In this document: positions 31,518-41,838 of the stretch, piece by piece
How positions within the stretch are numbered: the first letter of the stretch is position 1
Layout of the letters: each line of letters starts with the position of its first letter
Assembly (NCBI GenBank): GCA_902619825.1
Contig: CACNFT010000002.1
Coordinates: 1-64,000 of the forward strand
Source: an uncultured Candidatus Actinomarina sp.
GTDB taxonomy: Bacteria > Actinomycetota > Acidimicrobiia > Actinomarinales > Actinomarinaceae
Direction: 5' to 3'
Length of the DNA stretch: 64,000 nucleotides
Position numbers and translations under genes: made by a program
The notes under the pieces: model-generated
The model's database searches: none
What the model saw: the letters and a program-made list of their open reading frames with translations, nothing else
What the model was told of the DNA's origin: nothing

Positions 31518-32915
31518 ATGACAAGAAAAACTAAAATAATCGCAACTGTAGGTCCAAGTATTCATTCAAAAGAGGCCATCAGTGAAATTATTGATGCAGG
31601 AGCTAATGTTTTAAGGTTAAATTTTTCACATGGATCTAATTACGAATATAAACAAATAGTAGATTGGGCTAGATCATCAAATAAAAAGATTGCAATAATG
31701 CAAGATATTCAAGGTCCAAAAATAAGAACAGGCAATTTGGAACAATCATTTGATTTATCTCAAGGAACTGAAATTGAAATATCCAATGAAGATTCCAAGA
31801 AAAATAATGAAAATATCGTTATAAATTATGAGCAGTTATTTAAAGATGTGAGTGAAGGTGAACGAATATTAATTGATGATGGAAAATTGTCCTTAAGAGT
31901 TACAAAAAAAGAAAAAAATAAAGTTCTTGCTGATGTAGAGATTGGTGGAGAATTAAGGTCAAATCAAGGGGTCGCTTTCCCAGATTCTAATTTATCAGTT
32001 TCAACTTTAACAAAAAAAGATATTAAAGATTTAGAGTTTGGCAATCAACTCGGGGTTGATTTTGTTGCTGTTTCTTTTGTTCGAAACGCAGAAGATATTA
32101 TAAATGTCAAGAAATACATAGATGATGATACAAAAGTTATAGCAAAAATTGAACTTAAGTCTGCAGTAAAAAATCTAAAATCAATTATTCAAGAGTCAGA
32201 TGGAGTAATGGTAGCAAGGGGCGATCTAGGTGTACAACTTCCTCTTGAGAGAATTCCTCTCGTTCAAAAAGAGATATTAAATGAAACAAATTTACAGGGA
32301 AAAATTACAATTACAGCTACTGAAATGTTAACTTCCATGATTTCTTCTCATCGGCCTACAAGAGCAGAGGTTTCGGATATTACAAACGCAATACTCGATG
32401 GAACTGATGCTGTAATGTTGTCAGCGGAAACCTCAATCGGTGAAAACCCAATTGAAGTTGTCAGTGCCATGGCAAAGATTTGTAGTGAGGTAGATAGTGT
32501 TTCTGGTACAAAAATAACTTCATCTAAAGATGTATTGACTTCTGATGAACTAACAAATTCTCTTTCAAAAGCTGCAGTACAAGTAGCAAATGATTCTAAT
32601 GCAAAGGCAATCGTAGCTTTCACTGAAACTGGTAAAACAGCATTATTGATTTCAAATCATCGACCAGACGCTCCAATTTTTACATTTACAACTGTTGGAA
32701 AGACTTTTAATCAACTTAATTTGATATGGGGAGTAGAACAGATAAAGATAGAGAGATTGGAAACTACTGATGAGATGTTTGGGATTGCAAATCAATGGTT
32801 AACTCAAGAGATGAATTTTATAAAAAATGATAAAGTAGTTATTGTCGCTGGTACACCTCCAAATAAAGAGGCAGCAACTAACCTTATTAGAGTAATGAAG
32901 ATTGGTGAATTTTAA
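31518..32915 (+). CDS. pyk: Pyruvate kinase
   Basis: MTRKTKIIATVGPS, LRLNFSHGS, IMQDIQGPKIRTG, VMVARGDLGVQLPLERIPLVQKEI; ORF-track start at 31308 is an overextension across cofC antisense. Confidence 0.95.
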   Translation: MTRKTKIIATVGPSIHSKEAISEIIDAGANVLRLNFSHGSNYEYKQIVDWARSSNKKIAIMQDIQGPKIRTGNLEQSFDLSQGTEIEISNEDSKKNNENIVINYEQLFKDVSEGERILIDDGKLSLRVTKKEKNKVLADVEIGGELRSNQGVAFPDSNLSVSTLTKKDIKDLEFGNQLGVDFVAVSFVRNAEDIINVKKYIDDDTKVIAKIELKSAVKNLKSIIQESDGVMVARGDLGVQLPLERIPLVQKEILNETNLQGKITITATEMLTSMISSHRPTRAEVSDITNAILDGTDAVMLSAETSIGENPIEVVSAMAKICSEVDSVSGTKITSSKDVLTSDELTNSLSKAAVQVANDSNAKAIVAFTETGKTALLISNHRPDAPIFTFTTVGKTFNQLNLIWGVEQIKIERLETTDEMFGIANQWLTQEMNFIKNDKVVIVAGTPPNKEAATNLIRVMKIGEF

Positions 32916-33217
32916 TGGGTCAAAAAATTGAATTAAAAACAACTCAATTTGGAAAAAACGTCATATTCGACTTGAACAGATCATTATCAGGACAAGACGG
33001 TGAAACTTATCACAATATAGCCCATGCTTCATTAACAAATGAAATTAGTGCACAACTTGCAATGAAAATATTTCAATTCTCAAATGATATTGAAAATATT
33101 TTTATTCAATCGAATGTTGTTACTGTCAATTTTACAAAAAACATGGGTACTGCAGTTTCAGACTTTGAAAAGCTAATCGAAGATTTCTTTCTTTTTTATG
33201 GAGATGAGGAAGAATGA
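32915..33217 (+). CDS. Small conserved protein, possibly Nfu N-terminal-domain-like
   Basis: 100 aa; NEISAQLAMKIFQFSNDIENIFIQSNVVTVNFTKN resembles Nfu_N patterns. Confidence 0.5.
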   Translation: MGQKIELKTTQFGKNVIFDLNRSLSGQDGETYHNIAHASLTNEISAQLAMKIFQFSNDIENIFIQSNVVTVNFTKNMGTAVSDFEKLIEDFFLFYGDEEE

Positions 33218-34149
33218 TAGTTGGGGTCACAGGCGCCTCTGGTTTTATTGGTAAAAAAACAATAAAAATTTTAAAGGATTCTGGCCATGAAGTTAAAAGG
33301 TTTGTAAGAAGAGAACTGAAGAATGATGATGAAATTTATTGGAGCCCAGCAAAGAAGGAAATAGATAAAGACAAATTTCAAGAACTTGATGCAATAATCC
33401 ATTTAGCTGGAGAAAGTATAGCTCCCCAAGATATATTAGGCTTCCTCCCATTTGCAGGTGGTCGTTGGTCTAAAGAAAGAAAATCAAGAATTTATTGGTC
33501 CAGGAAGTGGGCATCTGATCTTTTTGTGGATACATACAAATCTTGTGAAAAATATCCAAAAATATTTATCACTGCATCTGGAAATGATATTTATGGAGAT
33601 CACGGAGATGAAATAGTTACTGAAGAAACCACCTTTAATCGTGGTCAATTTTTACAAATGGTAGCAGAAGAATGCTGGGAAGAACCATTATATGAAATTG
33701 AAAAGATGGGTGTAAGAGTAATGAAGTGTAGAGCTGGAATTGTTCTAGGGAAGGGAAATATCGCAACACAAATATTTACACTTATATCAAAATTAAATTT
33801 GTCCGGTCCAATTGGAGATGGTAAGCAATATTTTTCTTGGGTATCTGTTTATGACATGGCTGAAGCATTCGTATTTTGTTTAGAAAATGAAAATATCGAT
33901 GGCGCTGTTAATGTAACTGCTCCTGAACCTTTGCAGCAAAAAGAATTTTCAAGAGCCATAGCCAAAATTATGGACAAGGCTTTCTTTGCTCCTCCTTTAC
34001 CTCCAATAATAATGAGATTAGCTGTTGGCTGGGAACTAGGTGAGCAACTTGGTTTAAATAGTATAAGAGCAATTCCACAAAAATTATTAAAAGAAGGATT
34101 TCAGTTTAAAAACCCTACTTTGGAAACAATGAAAGATGATTTTAATTAA
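33214..34149 (+). CDS. TIGR01777-family NAD-dependent epimerase (SDR39U1-like)
   Basis: VTGASGFIGKKTIKILKDSGHEV, AIIHLAGESIA, ASGNDIYGDHGDE, GPIGDGKQYFSWV. Confidence 0.88.
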   Translation: MIVGVTGASGFIGKKTIKILKDSGHEVKRFVRRELKNDDEIYWSPAKKEIDKDKFQELDAIIHLAGESIAPQDILGFLPFAGGRWSKERKSRIYWSRKWASDLFVDTYKSCEKYPKIFITASGNDIYGDHGDEIVTEETTFNRGQFLQMVAEECWEEPLYEIEKMGVRVMKCRAGIVLGKGNIATQIFTLISKLNLSGPIGDGKQYFSWVSVYDMAEAFVFCLENENIDGAVNVTAPEPLQQKEFSRAIAKIMDKAFFAPPLPPIIMRLAVGWELGEQLGLNSIRAIPQKLLKEGFQFKNPTLETMKDDFN

Positions 34150-34502
34150 TGAGTAGTTACGAAGAAAGAATGTCGCAGAAATATAATTTCTTCTCTTCTG
34201 ACGATAAAAACCAAGTTTCTGATTCAGAAGTCGAAAAGAAAACAAAAAATGAAGAAATTACTGAAAATGTAGATGAGGTAAATGAAACTCAAGAAGAAGA
34301 AAACATGCTCGTTCCAATATCTGCTTGGAAGAAAGTTTTAGATCAATTAGGAAATTTACATGAGGCTGATAAGTTAATGGCTGAAGCTAGAGAGAGGGCA
34401 GCAAAAGCAGAGGCTGAAAGTCAATTTTTAAGAGAAAAACTAAAAAATACACGAGAAGAATTAAACACATTCAAAAAGAAAAAAAGGTTTTTCTTTTTCT
34501 AA
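34149..34502 (+). CDS. Coiled-coil protein of unknown function
   Basis: 117 aa, LHEADKLMAEARERAAKAEAESQFLREKLKNTREELN. Confidence 0.6.
   Translation: MSSYEERMSQKYNFFSSDDKNQVSDSEVEKKTKNEEITENVDEVNETQEEENMLVPISAWKKVLDQLGNLHEADKLMAEARERAAKAEAESQFLREKLKNTREELNTFKKKKRFFFF
34473..34498. terminator. Possible bidirectional A/T terminator within the coding 3' end
   Basis: AAAAAGAAAAA-AAGG-TTTTTCTTTTT, perfect 11-bp inverted repeat at the convergent junction of 34149-34502(+) and 34507-35727(-). Confidence 0.4.
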
Positions 34503-34506
34503 TAAC

Positions 34507-35727
34507 TTAATTCACAAAATTGCTTTCATCAGATACACCTCTGATTATAAAAAATGAAATCATTAAGAGTACAACAAGAGACAGCATGGCAGTATTTCGT
34601 CCTAAATTTAAAGTATTAACAATAAAGCCCCATAAAATTGGACCAATAATTGTTGCAAATCTTCCAACAGTAGAATATAAACCATAAAATTCACCAAGAT
34701 GTTCTTTTGGACTAAGTCTTGTCATAAACACTCTATCAACCGCAAATATTCCACCAATGTTGAAGCCACCAATAACTCCAGTTACATAAATTAACCAGTC
34801 AATATCAAACTCTGTAGAAATAACTGCAATGATTAATGAAACCATCCAACAACCTAAGCTAAATAAAGTGCATTTTCTTGGACCATATTTATCTCCAGCT
34901 TTACCGTAAACATAACCACCGATAATCGAGATGATTATTGCTAAGGCTAATAAATTTTGACTGTCTTCAGCGGTAAGTCCAGCCTCTTCAACAAGATATA
35001 CTGCAAGTAAGCCACTGATTAAAGTATTAATTGCGTCTGCATAAAAAAATCTCCCAATAAGAAATCTTGTAAGACCTTTATATTCTCTGGAATGTCTCCA
35101 TGACTTAACAACTATATAAAGAGATTCTCTAAATTTAACACTTACTTTATCAATATTAAATTTTTTCTCTTCTATGAACAAAAATGCTGGAATTGAAAAT
35201 AATAAAAAAAGAATAGCTACGGATCTAAAAATTTCTACATAACTATAACCAAATTCCTGAAGGATCGATGCAACACCAAATCCTATAAGTGATCCCATGT
35301 ATCCAAACGCAACTCCCATGCCCGAAATCTTTCCTCTGTTACCTTCATTACTTACTGAAACAAGTAAAGCATCGTAGACTACCGAACCGAGATTAAATCC
35401 AATTAACGAAATGATGAACAATAGAACAGATATATTGACATTAAACGTCCCAAGAAGGAAGGTCGCTATGATGCAGATTGCAGTTGTAATAAATAATAAT
35501 GGTTTCTTTCCTTGTGCACCATCACTTCTTGCTCCTACCCAGGGACCCGTTAACGCAACAACTATCATCGCTCCTGAAGTTGCTAGACCCAAAGCTTGAT
35601 CTGTCCAGCCTTGTTCACTCACAAGCCAGACAGAAAAATATAAACCAGGAATTACAAATGCATAAACTGTATTTGCTAAATCAAAAAGTAACCAAGAATA
35701 TAAACTTTTTTTCTTTATTTCGTTCAT
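34507..35727 (-). CDS. MFS transporter, UMF1/Atg22-like
   Basis: SWLLFDLANTVYAFVIPGLYFSVWLV; 12-TM pattern. Confidence 0.8.
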   Translation of the reverse strand: MNEIKKKSLYSWLLFDLANTVYAFVIPGLYFSVWLVSEQGWTDQALGLATSGAMIVVALTGPWVGARSDGAQGKKPLLFITTAICIIATFLLGTFNVNISVLLFIISLIGFNLGSVVYDALLVSVSNEGNRGKISGMGVAFGYMGSLIGFGVASILQEFGYSYVEIFRSVAILFLLFSIPAFLFIEEKKFNIDKVSVKFRESLYIVVKSWRHSREYKGLTRFLIGRFFYADAINTLISGLLAVYLVEEAGLTAEDSQNLLALAIIISIIGGYVYGKAGDKYGPRKCTLFSLGCWMVSLIIAVISTEFDIDWLIYVTGVIGGFNIGGIFAVDRVFMTRLSPKEHLGEFYGLYSTVGRFATIIGPILWGFIVNTLNLGRNTAMLSLVVLLMISFFIIRGVSDESNFVN

Positions 35728-36923
35728 TAAATTGATTCTAGAGCGTCTTTAAATCTCGTGAGGCCTTCCTCTAGATCTTGATCGCTTAGAGCATAAGAAC
35801 AACGTAAAAATCCTTCTTTCCCAAATACCTCACCAGGTACAAATGCAATGTAGAATTTTTCTAATAACCAATCGCAAAGCTCAATTGATGTGCTGACTCC
35901 ATCTATAAGACCATTTGTGTAATGACTTACATCAGGAAAAACATAAAAAGCTCCTGTTGCATTTGGAACCCTTATATTTTCTAAAGTATTAAATAAATTG
36001 AGTGCATAATTTCTTCTTTTATCAAATGCTTTCTTCATTTCGTTTGTGCTACCTAATCCATTTTTTAATGCTGAATATGCAGCAACTTGCGAAATATTTG
36101 CAACGTTTGATGTTGCATGAGACTGAATTTTTTTTGAAAGACCGATGACATCATCATTACCCATTATCCAACCAACTCTCCATCCAGTCATTGAGTACGC
36201 TTTTGCAACACCATTCACAACAATTGTTTTCTCCAGATTTTTATCAATAGTTGCTGGAGAGGGCGAAGTAACGCCTTCATAAACTAGATGTTCGTAAAGC
36301 TCATCCGAAAGTATCCATATATTTTTATCAAATGCCCAGTTATATATTTCTTCAGCTTCTTCTTTTGAATAGACGACCCCGGTTGGATTCGATGGAGATA
36401 CCCAAACAACAACCTTGGTTTTTTCTGTAAATTTCTCTTCAAGTTGTTCAACTGTAACTTTGAAATCATTTTCAAAATCTGTATTAACAATTACTGGCTC
36501 CCCACCTGAAATTTTTACTGCTTCAGGATATGTTGTCCAATATGGTGAAGGTATTAATACTTCATCTCCAGGATCAAGCAGTGACATAAATGTTGTAAGT
36601 ATTGCTTGTTTTCCTCCATTTGTTACAACTACATTATCTGGGTTAACTTCAAAATTTGAGTATTCACTTGTTGTTCTAGAAATTTCATCTCGTAAAATCG
36701 GTAATCCACCAACTGCTGTGTACTTATGATATGTTGGATTTTCCGATGCAATTTTTACTTCCTCTATAACATGTGAAGGTGTTGGGAAATCAGGTTCACC
36801 TGCACCAAAGCCAATTACAGGCTTTCCTTGTTCCTTTAGAATTCTAGCCTTGTTTGATATTGCCATTGTTCCAGAAGGCGTAATATTGTTATTTAATTTT
36901 GAAATTTCCACATTTATCTCCAA
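35727..36923 (-). CDS. aspC: Pyridoxal phosphate aspartate aminotransferase
   Basis: IGFGAGEPDFPTPSHV, SPSNPTGVVYS, VNGVAKAYSMTGWRVGW. Confidence 0.93.
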   Translation of the reverse strand: MEINVEISKLNNNITPSGTMAISNKARILKEQGKPVIGFGAGEPDFPTPSHVIEEVKIASENPTYHKYTAVGGLPILRDEISRTTSEYSNFEVNPDNVVVTNGGKQAILTTFMSLLDPGDEVLIPSPYWTTYPEAVKISGGEPVIVNTDFENDFKVTVEQLEEKFTEKTKVVVWVSPSNPTGVVYSKEEAEEIYNWAFDKNIWILSDELYEHLVYEGVTSPSPATIDKNLEKTIVVNGVAKAYSMTGWRVGWIMGNDDVIGLSKKIQSHATSNVANISQVAAYSALKNGLGSTNEMKKAFDKRRNYALNLFNTLENIRVPNATGAFYVFPDVSHYTNGLIDGVSTSIELCDWLLEKFYIAFVPGEVFGKEGFLRCSYALSDQDLEEGLTRFKDALESI

Positions 36924-36980
36924 ATGTCATTTTAACGAAATAATTTATAAACTAACCAAGTGATTTATTAAACTTAATTT

Positions 36981-37817
36981 ATGTCACAAATCTTATATGG
37001 TAAACCTGTTGCTGAAAACCTTGACTTTAAAAGTAAAACAATTTTTGAAAATTACACAACACAAAATGATAAATCTCCAGTATTAACAGCAATTACTGTC
37101 GGTGAAAATCCTGCATCACTTCTTTATGTATCTGTAAAAGAAAAAAAAGCTAAGGAATTAGGAGTAGATTTTAATTGGATAAAATTAAAAGAGAGTACAT
37201 CAGAAAGTGAATTAGAAGATACTATCTCTAAATATTCTGAATCATCTCAAGGAATGATTGTACAGCTTCCACTACCAAAACATTTGAATGTTGAAAAAGT
37301 AATTGATTTAATACCAAGTGAAATAGATGTCGATGGCCTTACTACTTTTAATTTGGGTAGGCTTTATTCTGAAAATTTAAATATTATTCCTGCCACATCA
37401 TTAGCAATTCTTGAGTTACTGTCACACTATGAAATAGAAACAGAAGACAAAAACATAGTTATTGCTGGACGATCAAGGCTAGTAACCTCTCCTCTTTCAA
37501 AAATTCTGAGTTCAAAGAAATATAATGGAAACGTATCTGTAATTCATAGTAAAACTTCAAATCCCAAAGAATTTATATCCAATGCAGATATTTTTATATC
37601 TGCTGTTGGAAAAACAAAAATATTTGATAAATCTTATTTTAATGAAGGTTCTTATGTAATTGATGTTGGAATTTCTATCGTTGATGGTAAATCATATGGA
37701 GATATTGACACCTCTGATTTAGATAATTATTTAATAGGAAGAGCTCCGTATCCTGGTGGAATAGGTCCAGTCACTGTTTCAGGCTTATATTCAAATTTAG
37801 CAAAATTGATTAGCTAG
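36981..37817 (+). CDS. folD: Methylenetetrahydrofolate dehydrogenase/cyclohydrolase
   Basis: GENPASLLYVSVKEKKAKELG, GMIVQLPLPKHLN, IAGRSRLVTSPLSKIL, APYPGGIGPVT. Confidence 0.95.
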   Translation: MSQILYGKPVAENLDFKSKTIFENYTTQNDKSPVLTAITVGENPASLLYVSVKEKKAKELGVDFNWIKLKESTSESELEDTISKYSESSQGMIVQLPLPKHLNVEKVIDLIPSEIDVDGLTTFNLGRLYSENLNIIPATSLAILELLSHYEIETEDKNIVIAGRSRLVTSPLSKILSSKKYNGNVSVIHSKTSNPKEFISNADIFISAVGKTKIFDKSYFNEGSYVIDVGISIVDGKSYGDIDTSDLDNYLIGRAPYPGGIGPVTVSGLYSNLAKLIS

Positions 37818-39123
37818 CAGCCCATTCCTCAGGTGTAATTCTTAATTTTTCTGGTTCAGTTCTCATCAATAGTACAAATCCAACCACAAATACCAATGAA
37901 ATTACTTGAAGAGAATTTCTACCAGAACCTGTAGATTGGCTTACAGCTGCATAGATCAATGGACCCCACATTGCGGCAAATTTTGAGATTACTGAGAAGA
38001 AACCCATAAATTCTGACTGTGCATTATCTGGAATCATCATTGCATACATACTTCTACTCAATGCTTGAATCCCACCCATTCCTAATCCTATAATTGTGCC
38101 CAGTCCAATTACTGGTAAAAGTTGTTCCTCTGGTAAGAAAGCTCCACCATTTCCAGCTAAGAAAAACAAAACAATACAACCTAAGACTGTCTTTTTTGGA
38201 CCTATAGAGTTAGAAACTCTACCTGCAATTACTGCTCCTAAAAATGCTACAAATTGAACGATTACAAACACTATTAATACATCCTGTGTTGTAAGTTTTA
38301 GTACTGAAACACTAAATACACCTGCCATATTAATTATTGTTTGGGCTCCATCCCAATAAAACATATAAGCAATTAAAAATGTAAGCAATTGAGGAAATCT
38401 TCTTACTTTTCTTAAGGTTTCTCTGACACTGTTCCACCCGGCATTAAAGTAAGTCACACCAGGCTCTAAATCTTTGGGAGATTCATCAACTTCTATTCTT
38501 GAAAAACTGAAGTACGAAAATCCTGCCCACCAAATTCCTGCTGTTGCAATTGCAATTCTTGTAGCTAATCCTGTATCAATACCCAATAAATCTGGACCAA
38601 ATAAAACAATCACAAAAGCAAATATTAGTTGAAGACCACCGCCAATATAACCCAGCGCATATCCTCTTGTAGATACCTGATCAATTGTATCTTCTGTTGT
38701 TATATCACGAAGCAAACCATCATTAAATACAAGTGAACCTACAAATCCAAATTGTGCTCCAAGATAAAGAAAAAGTGTAAGCCAAACATCTCCGGCAGTA
38801 AGAAAAAACATTACTGTTGCAAAAACTGAACCACCATAAGCAAAAATTCTAAGAAACTTCATTTTTGAGCCTGACATATCTGCCATTGCACCAAATACAG
38901 GCATTATTAAAAAGAATATAAATATTACAATTCCGGTTGCATAACCCCATATTTCATCTGCTAAATAGTTAGTACCGCCGAAATTCCATCCATCTTCTCC
39001 CACAACTACTGCAGCAAAATATGCTGGCATTAAAGCACCAACTGTAGTGGTTGAATAAGCTGAATTTGCCCAATCATACATTGCCCATCCAAAAACAGTT
39101 CTTTTATTATTTTTTACCGTCAT
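37810..39123 (-). CDS. MFS transporter, UMF1/Atg22-like
   Basis: FGWAMYDWANSAYSTTTVGALMPAYFAAVVVG. Confidence 0.85.
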   Translation of the reverse strand: MTVKNNKRTVFGWAMYDWANSAYSTTTVGALMPAYFAAVVVGEDGWNFGGTNYLADEIWGYATGIVIFIFFLIMPVFGAMADMSGSKMKFLRIFAYGGSVFATVMFFLTAGDVWLTLFLYLGAQFGFVGSLVFNDGLLRDITTEDTIDQVSTRGYALGYIGGGLQLIFAFVIVLFGPDLLGIDTGLATRIAIATAGIWWAGFSYFSFSRIEVDESPKDLEPGVTYFNAGWNSVRETLRKVRRFPQLLTFLIAYMFYWDGAQTIINMAGVFSVSVLKLTTQDVLIVFVIVQFVAFLGAVIAGRVSNSIGPKKTVLGCIVLFFLAGNGGAFLPEEQLLPVIGLGTIIGLGMGGIQALSRSMYAMMIPDNAQSEFMGFFSVISKFAAMWGPLIYAAVSQSTGSGRNSLQVISLVFVVGFVLLMRTEPEKLRITPEEWAAS

Positions 39124-39226
39124 ATAACTCCTTAAATATGACTTTAATCAAAATATTTCTCGGATGGAGCTTCCATGGTAAAAATAAATAAAAAAGTTGA
39201 TTATTCTCCTTCAGAGGAAAAAATTT

Positions 39227-40318
39227 ATGGGATTTAAGTGTGGAATTGTTGGATTACCTAATGTTGGAAAATCTACTTTATTTAATGCACTTACCCAAGC
39301 AGATATAGAATCCGAGAATTATCCATTTTGTACAATCGAACCAAATGTAGGTATTGTTCAATTATCTGACAGTAGGCTTAATAATTTAGCAGATATCGTA
39401 AATCCAAAAAAAATAATTCCAACAGTTATCGAATTTGTTGATATTGCTGGTTTAGTTGAAGGTGCCTCAAAGGGAGAGGGACTTGGAAATCAGTTTTTAG
39501 CAAATATTCGAGAAACTGACGCAATCATACATCTAGTTCGCGCATTTGAAAATGAAGATATTGTTCACGTATCTGGAAAAGTGTCTCCACTTGATGACAT
39601 AGAGATCATTAACACAGAACTTATTTTGTCCGACCTCAGTACTCTCGAAAAGCTTTATGATAAAGCGATAAAAAACTCTAAATCAGGAAAAGAAGATGAA
39701 TTAGTAATAAAAAATTTGCTTGAGAAAATAATCCCTACACTTGAAGAGGGCAATAATCTCAGAAATCATAATTTTAGTGATAGCGAAATAAAAATTCTAA
39801 AGAGCTTTCAATTACTTACTACTAAACCAGTATTGTATGTAGCAAATGTAAATGATGATGGATTTGAAAATAATCCACATCTTGAAAGCATTCTAAATTA
39901 TGCAAAAAAAGACAATTCTGAAGTTGTAGTTATATGCGCAAACATTGAAGAACAAATATCTAAATTAGAAATTGAAGAAAAGATGGAGTATCTGATAGAA
40001 ATGGGTCAAAAAGAATCTGGATTAGATAAGCTTGCAAAAGCAGGTTATCAACTCTTGGGTCTTCAAACTTTTTTTACTGCAGGTCCACAAGAAGTTAGAG
40101 GGTGGACGATAAATATTGGAGATAAGGCTCCAAGAGCTGCTGGTAAAATTCACGGTGATTTTGAGAAAGGATTTATACGTGCTGAGACAATAAGTTATGA
40201 AGATTACATATCAAACAATGGAGAAAAAGGAGCCAAAGAAGCTGGCAAACTTAGGTCCGAAGGAAAAGATTATATTGTACAAGATGGAGACGTAATGCAC
40301 TTTCTTTTTAATAATTAA
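39227..40318 (+). CDS. ychF: Ribosome-binding ATPase YchF (Obg family)
   Basis: [51 protein letters not shown]-like C-terminus. Confidence 0.95.
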   Translation: MGFKCGIVGLPNVGKSTLFNALTQADIESENYPFCTIEPNVGIVQLSDSRLNNLADIVNPKKIIPTVIEFVDIAGLVEGASKGEGLGNQFLANIRETDAIIHLVRAFENEDIVHVSGKVSPLDDIEIINTELILSDLSTLEKLYDKAIKNSKSGKEDELVIKNLLEKIIPTLEEGNNLRNHNFSDSEIKILKSFQLLTTKPVLYVANVNDDGFENNPHLESILNYAKKDNSEVVVICANIEEQISKLEIEEKMEYLIEMGQKESGLDKLAKAGYQLLGLQTFFTAGPQEVRGWTINIGDKAPRAAGKIHGDFEKGFIRAETISYEDYISNNGEKGAKEAGKLRSEGKDYIVQDGDVMHFLFNN

Positions 40319-40431
40319 AAAGGGAGAACTTAACTTTAAAAGTAAAAAACCTAATGAAATAGGGCTTTATTTTTCAACAAGTTTTTAAAAGTAGTCCTTT
40401 ATCAAAATCAGATTTATAGCATAATAAGCAC

Positions 40432-41838
40432 GTGAAAGTAATTATCGTAGGCGCTCATGGTGAGGCACGCCAACTCATTAATAGAATTAGCACAGGCTGG
40501 AACATCTCTGTTATAGATATGGATCAAGAAAAACTTAGGAATTTTAATCCAAATAGGCAAATAGAAAAATATCAAGGAGATGGGACTTCAACCCTTGTTT
40601 TGAAAAAAGCAGGTATTGAAAATGCAAGTGCTTTAGTAACACTAACTAATGATGATGAAGTGAATTTGGAAATTTTAAAAATTGCAAAACAAAATAATAT
40701 TTACAGGTTATCTTCAATTGTTAATGAAGATAAAAATTCTCAGCAATACAAGGATTTAGATGTTGAGGTTGTAGACCCAGATGTATTAATAGGAAGAAGA
40801 TTAGAACACATACTTGAACCAAGAAGAGTAGTCTCCCAGGCATTTGCTGGTGGTAGAGCAGAGGCGATTGAACTTGAAATTAACTCAGATAGTCCTGCAA
40901 GAGGAAAAAAACTAAAAGATATAGGTTCTGATTTTTTTATAGTTGGAGCACTGTTAAGAAAAGGAAATGTTGTTATTCCTCATGGTGATACTGAGCTTGA
41001 GACGGGTGATCTTGTAACAATAGTTTTACAATCAGGAGCTTTCTCAAATGTTGTAAATTTATTTTCTGGTTCTGAATCAAGATTTCCACTTGAGTTTGGT
41101 AAAAATGTTGCCGTATTCCTAAAGAATGAAGATGAATTAAAAAATCTTTCTGAAGCAGAATATTTCATTAGAAATACAAAAGCAGATAAATTAGAAATTC
41201 TAACCTCAGGTGATATATTTCCTGATCAAAAGGAAGATCAAACAGATACATATAAAGCGATCATGAAGGATCAAGATTTTGAATTATATAATGTACAAAA
41301 ATCTTTACTTAAAGAAATTGAGAGCAATAAAGATTCATTCTCTATAGGAACTATATTGATACCATTTGATGAAAAAGAAATTACAAAATCAAAATTAAAA
41401 ACATATATTAATTTTTCAAATAAAAACAGTATTCCTTTGTTGTTTTCGAGATCTTCATTCCCATATAAAAAAATAGGAATACTTGTCAGTGATGATTTTA
41501 GTGATAATAGTCCTGTCAATGTAGCATTTGATTTAGCCTCAGCTTTATCTGCAGATGTTACAGCTTTAAACATATCTCAACCAAAGTTTCTTCAACCAGA
41601 ACATACATCAACATCAAATAAAAACACAGAAAGAATTCAAGATTTAGCATTATCTAATGAAGTACAGTGTGAGATTGTCAATGCTGAAGGAAATGAAGCA
41701 AAAGTCTTTTCTTCTTTCACGGATAAAATTGATCTTTCAATTGTTAGTCAAACTAGTCAGTCCAATTGGCAAGGTAAAAAGATTGCAGAGTTTATTCTTC
41801 AGAATGCAAAATCTTCAGTTTTATATATACCTAATTAA
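40432..41838 (+). CDS. RCK/TrkA-N K+ regulatory protein with C-terminal universal-stress-like domain
   Basis: VIIVGAHGEARQLINRI, RCK_C region (SPARGKKLKDI..VIPHGDTELETGDLV), then KKIGILVSDDFSDNSPVNVAFDLASALSADVTALNIS; GTG start. Confidence 0.75.
   Translation: MKVIIVGAHGEARQLINRISTGWNISVIDMDQEKLRNFNPNRQIEKYQGDGTSTLVLKKAGIENASALVTLTNDDEVNLEILKIAKQNNIYRLSSIVNEDKNSQQYKDLDVEVVDPDVLIGRRLEHILEPRRVVSQAFAGGRAEAIELEINSDSPARGKKLKDIGSDFFIVGALLRKGNVVIPHGDTELETGDLVTIVLQSGAFSNVVNLFSGSESRFPLEFGKNVAVFLKNEDELKNLSEAEYFIRNTKADKLEILTSGDIFPDQKEDQTDTYKAIMKDQDFELYNVQKSLLKEIESNKDSFSIGTILIPFDEKEITKSKLKTYINFSNKNSIPLLFSRSSFPYKKIGILVSDDFSDNSPVNVAFDLASALSADVTALNISQPKFLQPEHTSTSNKNTERIQDLALSNEVQCEIVNAEGNEAKVFSSFTDKIDLSIVSQTSQSNWQGKKIAEFILQNAKSSVLYIPN

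Noticed and set aside
34473-34498. Frameshift or assembly error at the poly-A/poly-T end of 34149-34502
   Set aside because: The repeat is a perfect inverted repeat with an in-frame stop right after, so a structural explanation is at least as likely; kept as a finding instead.
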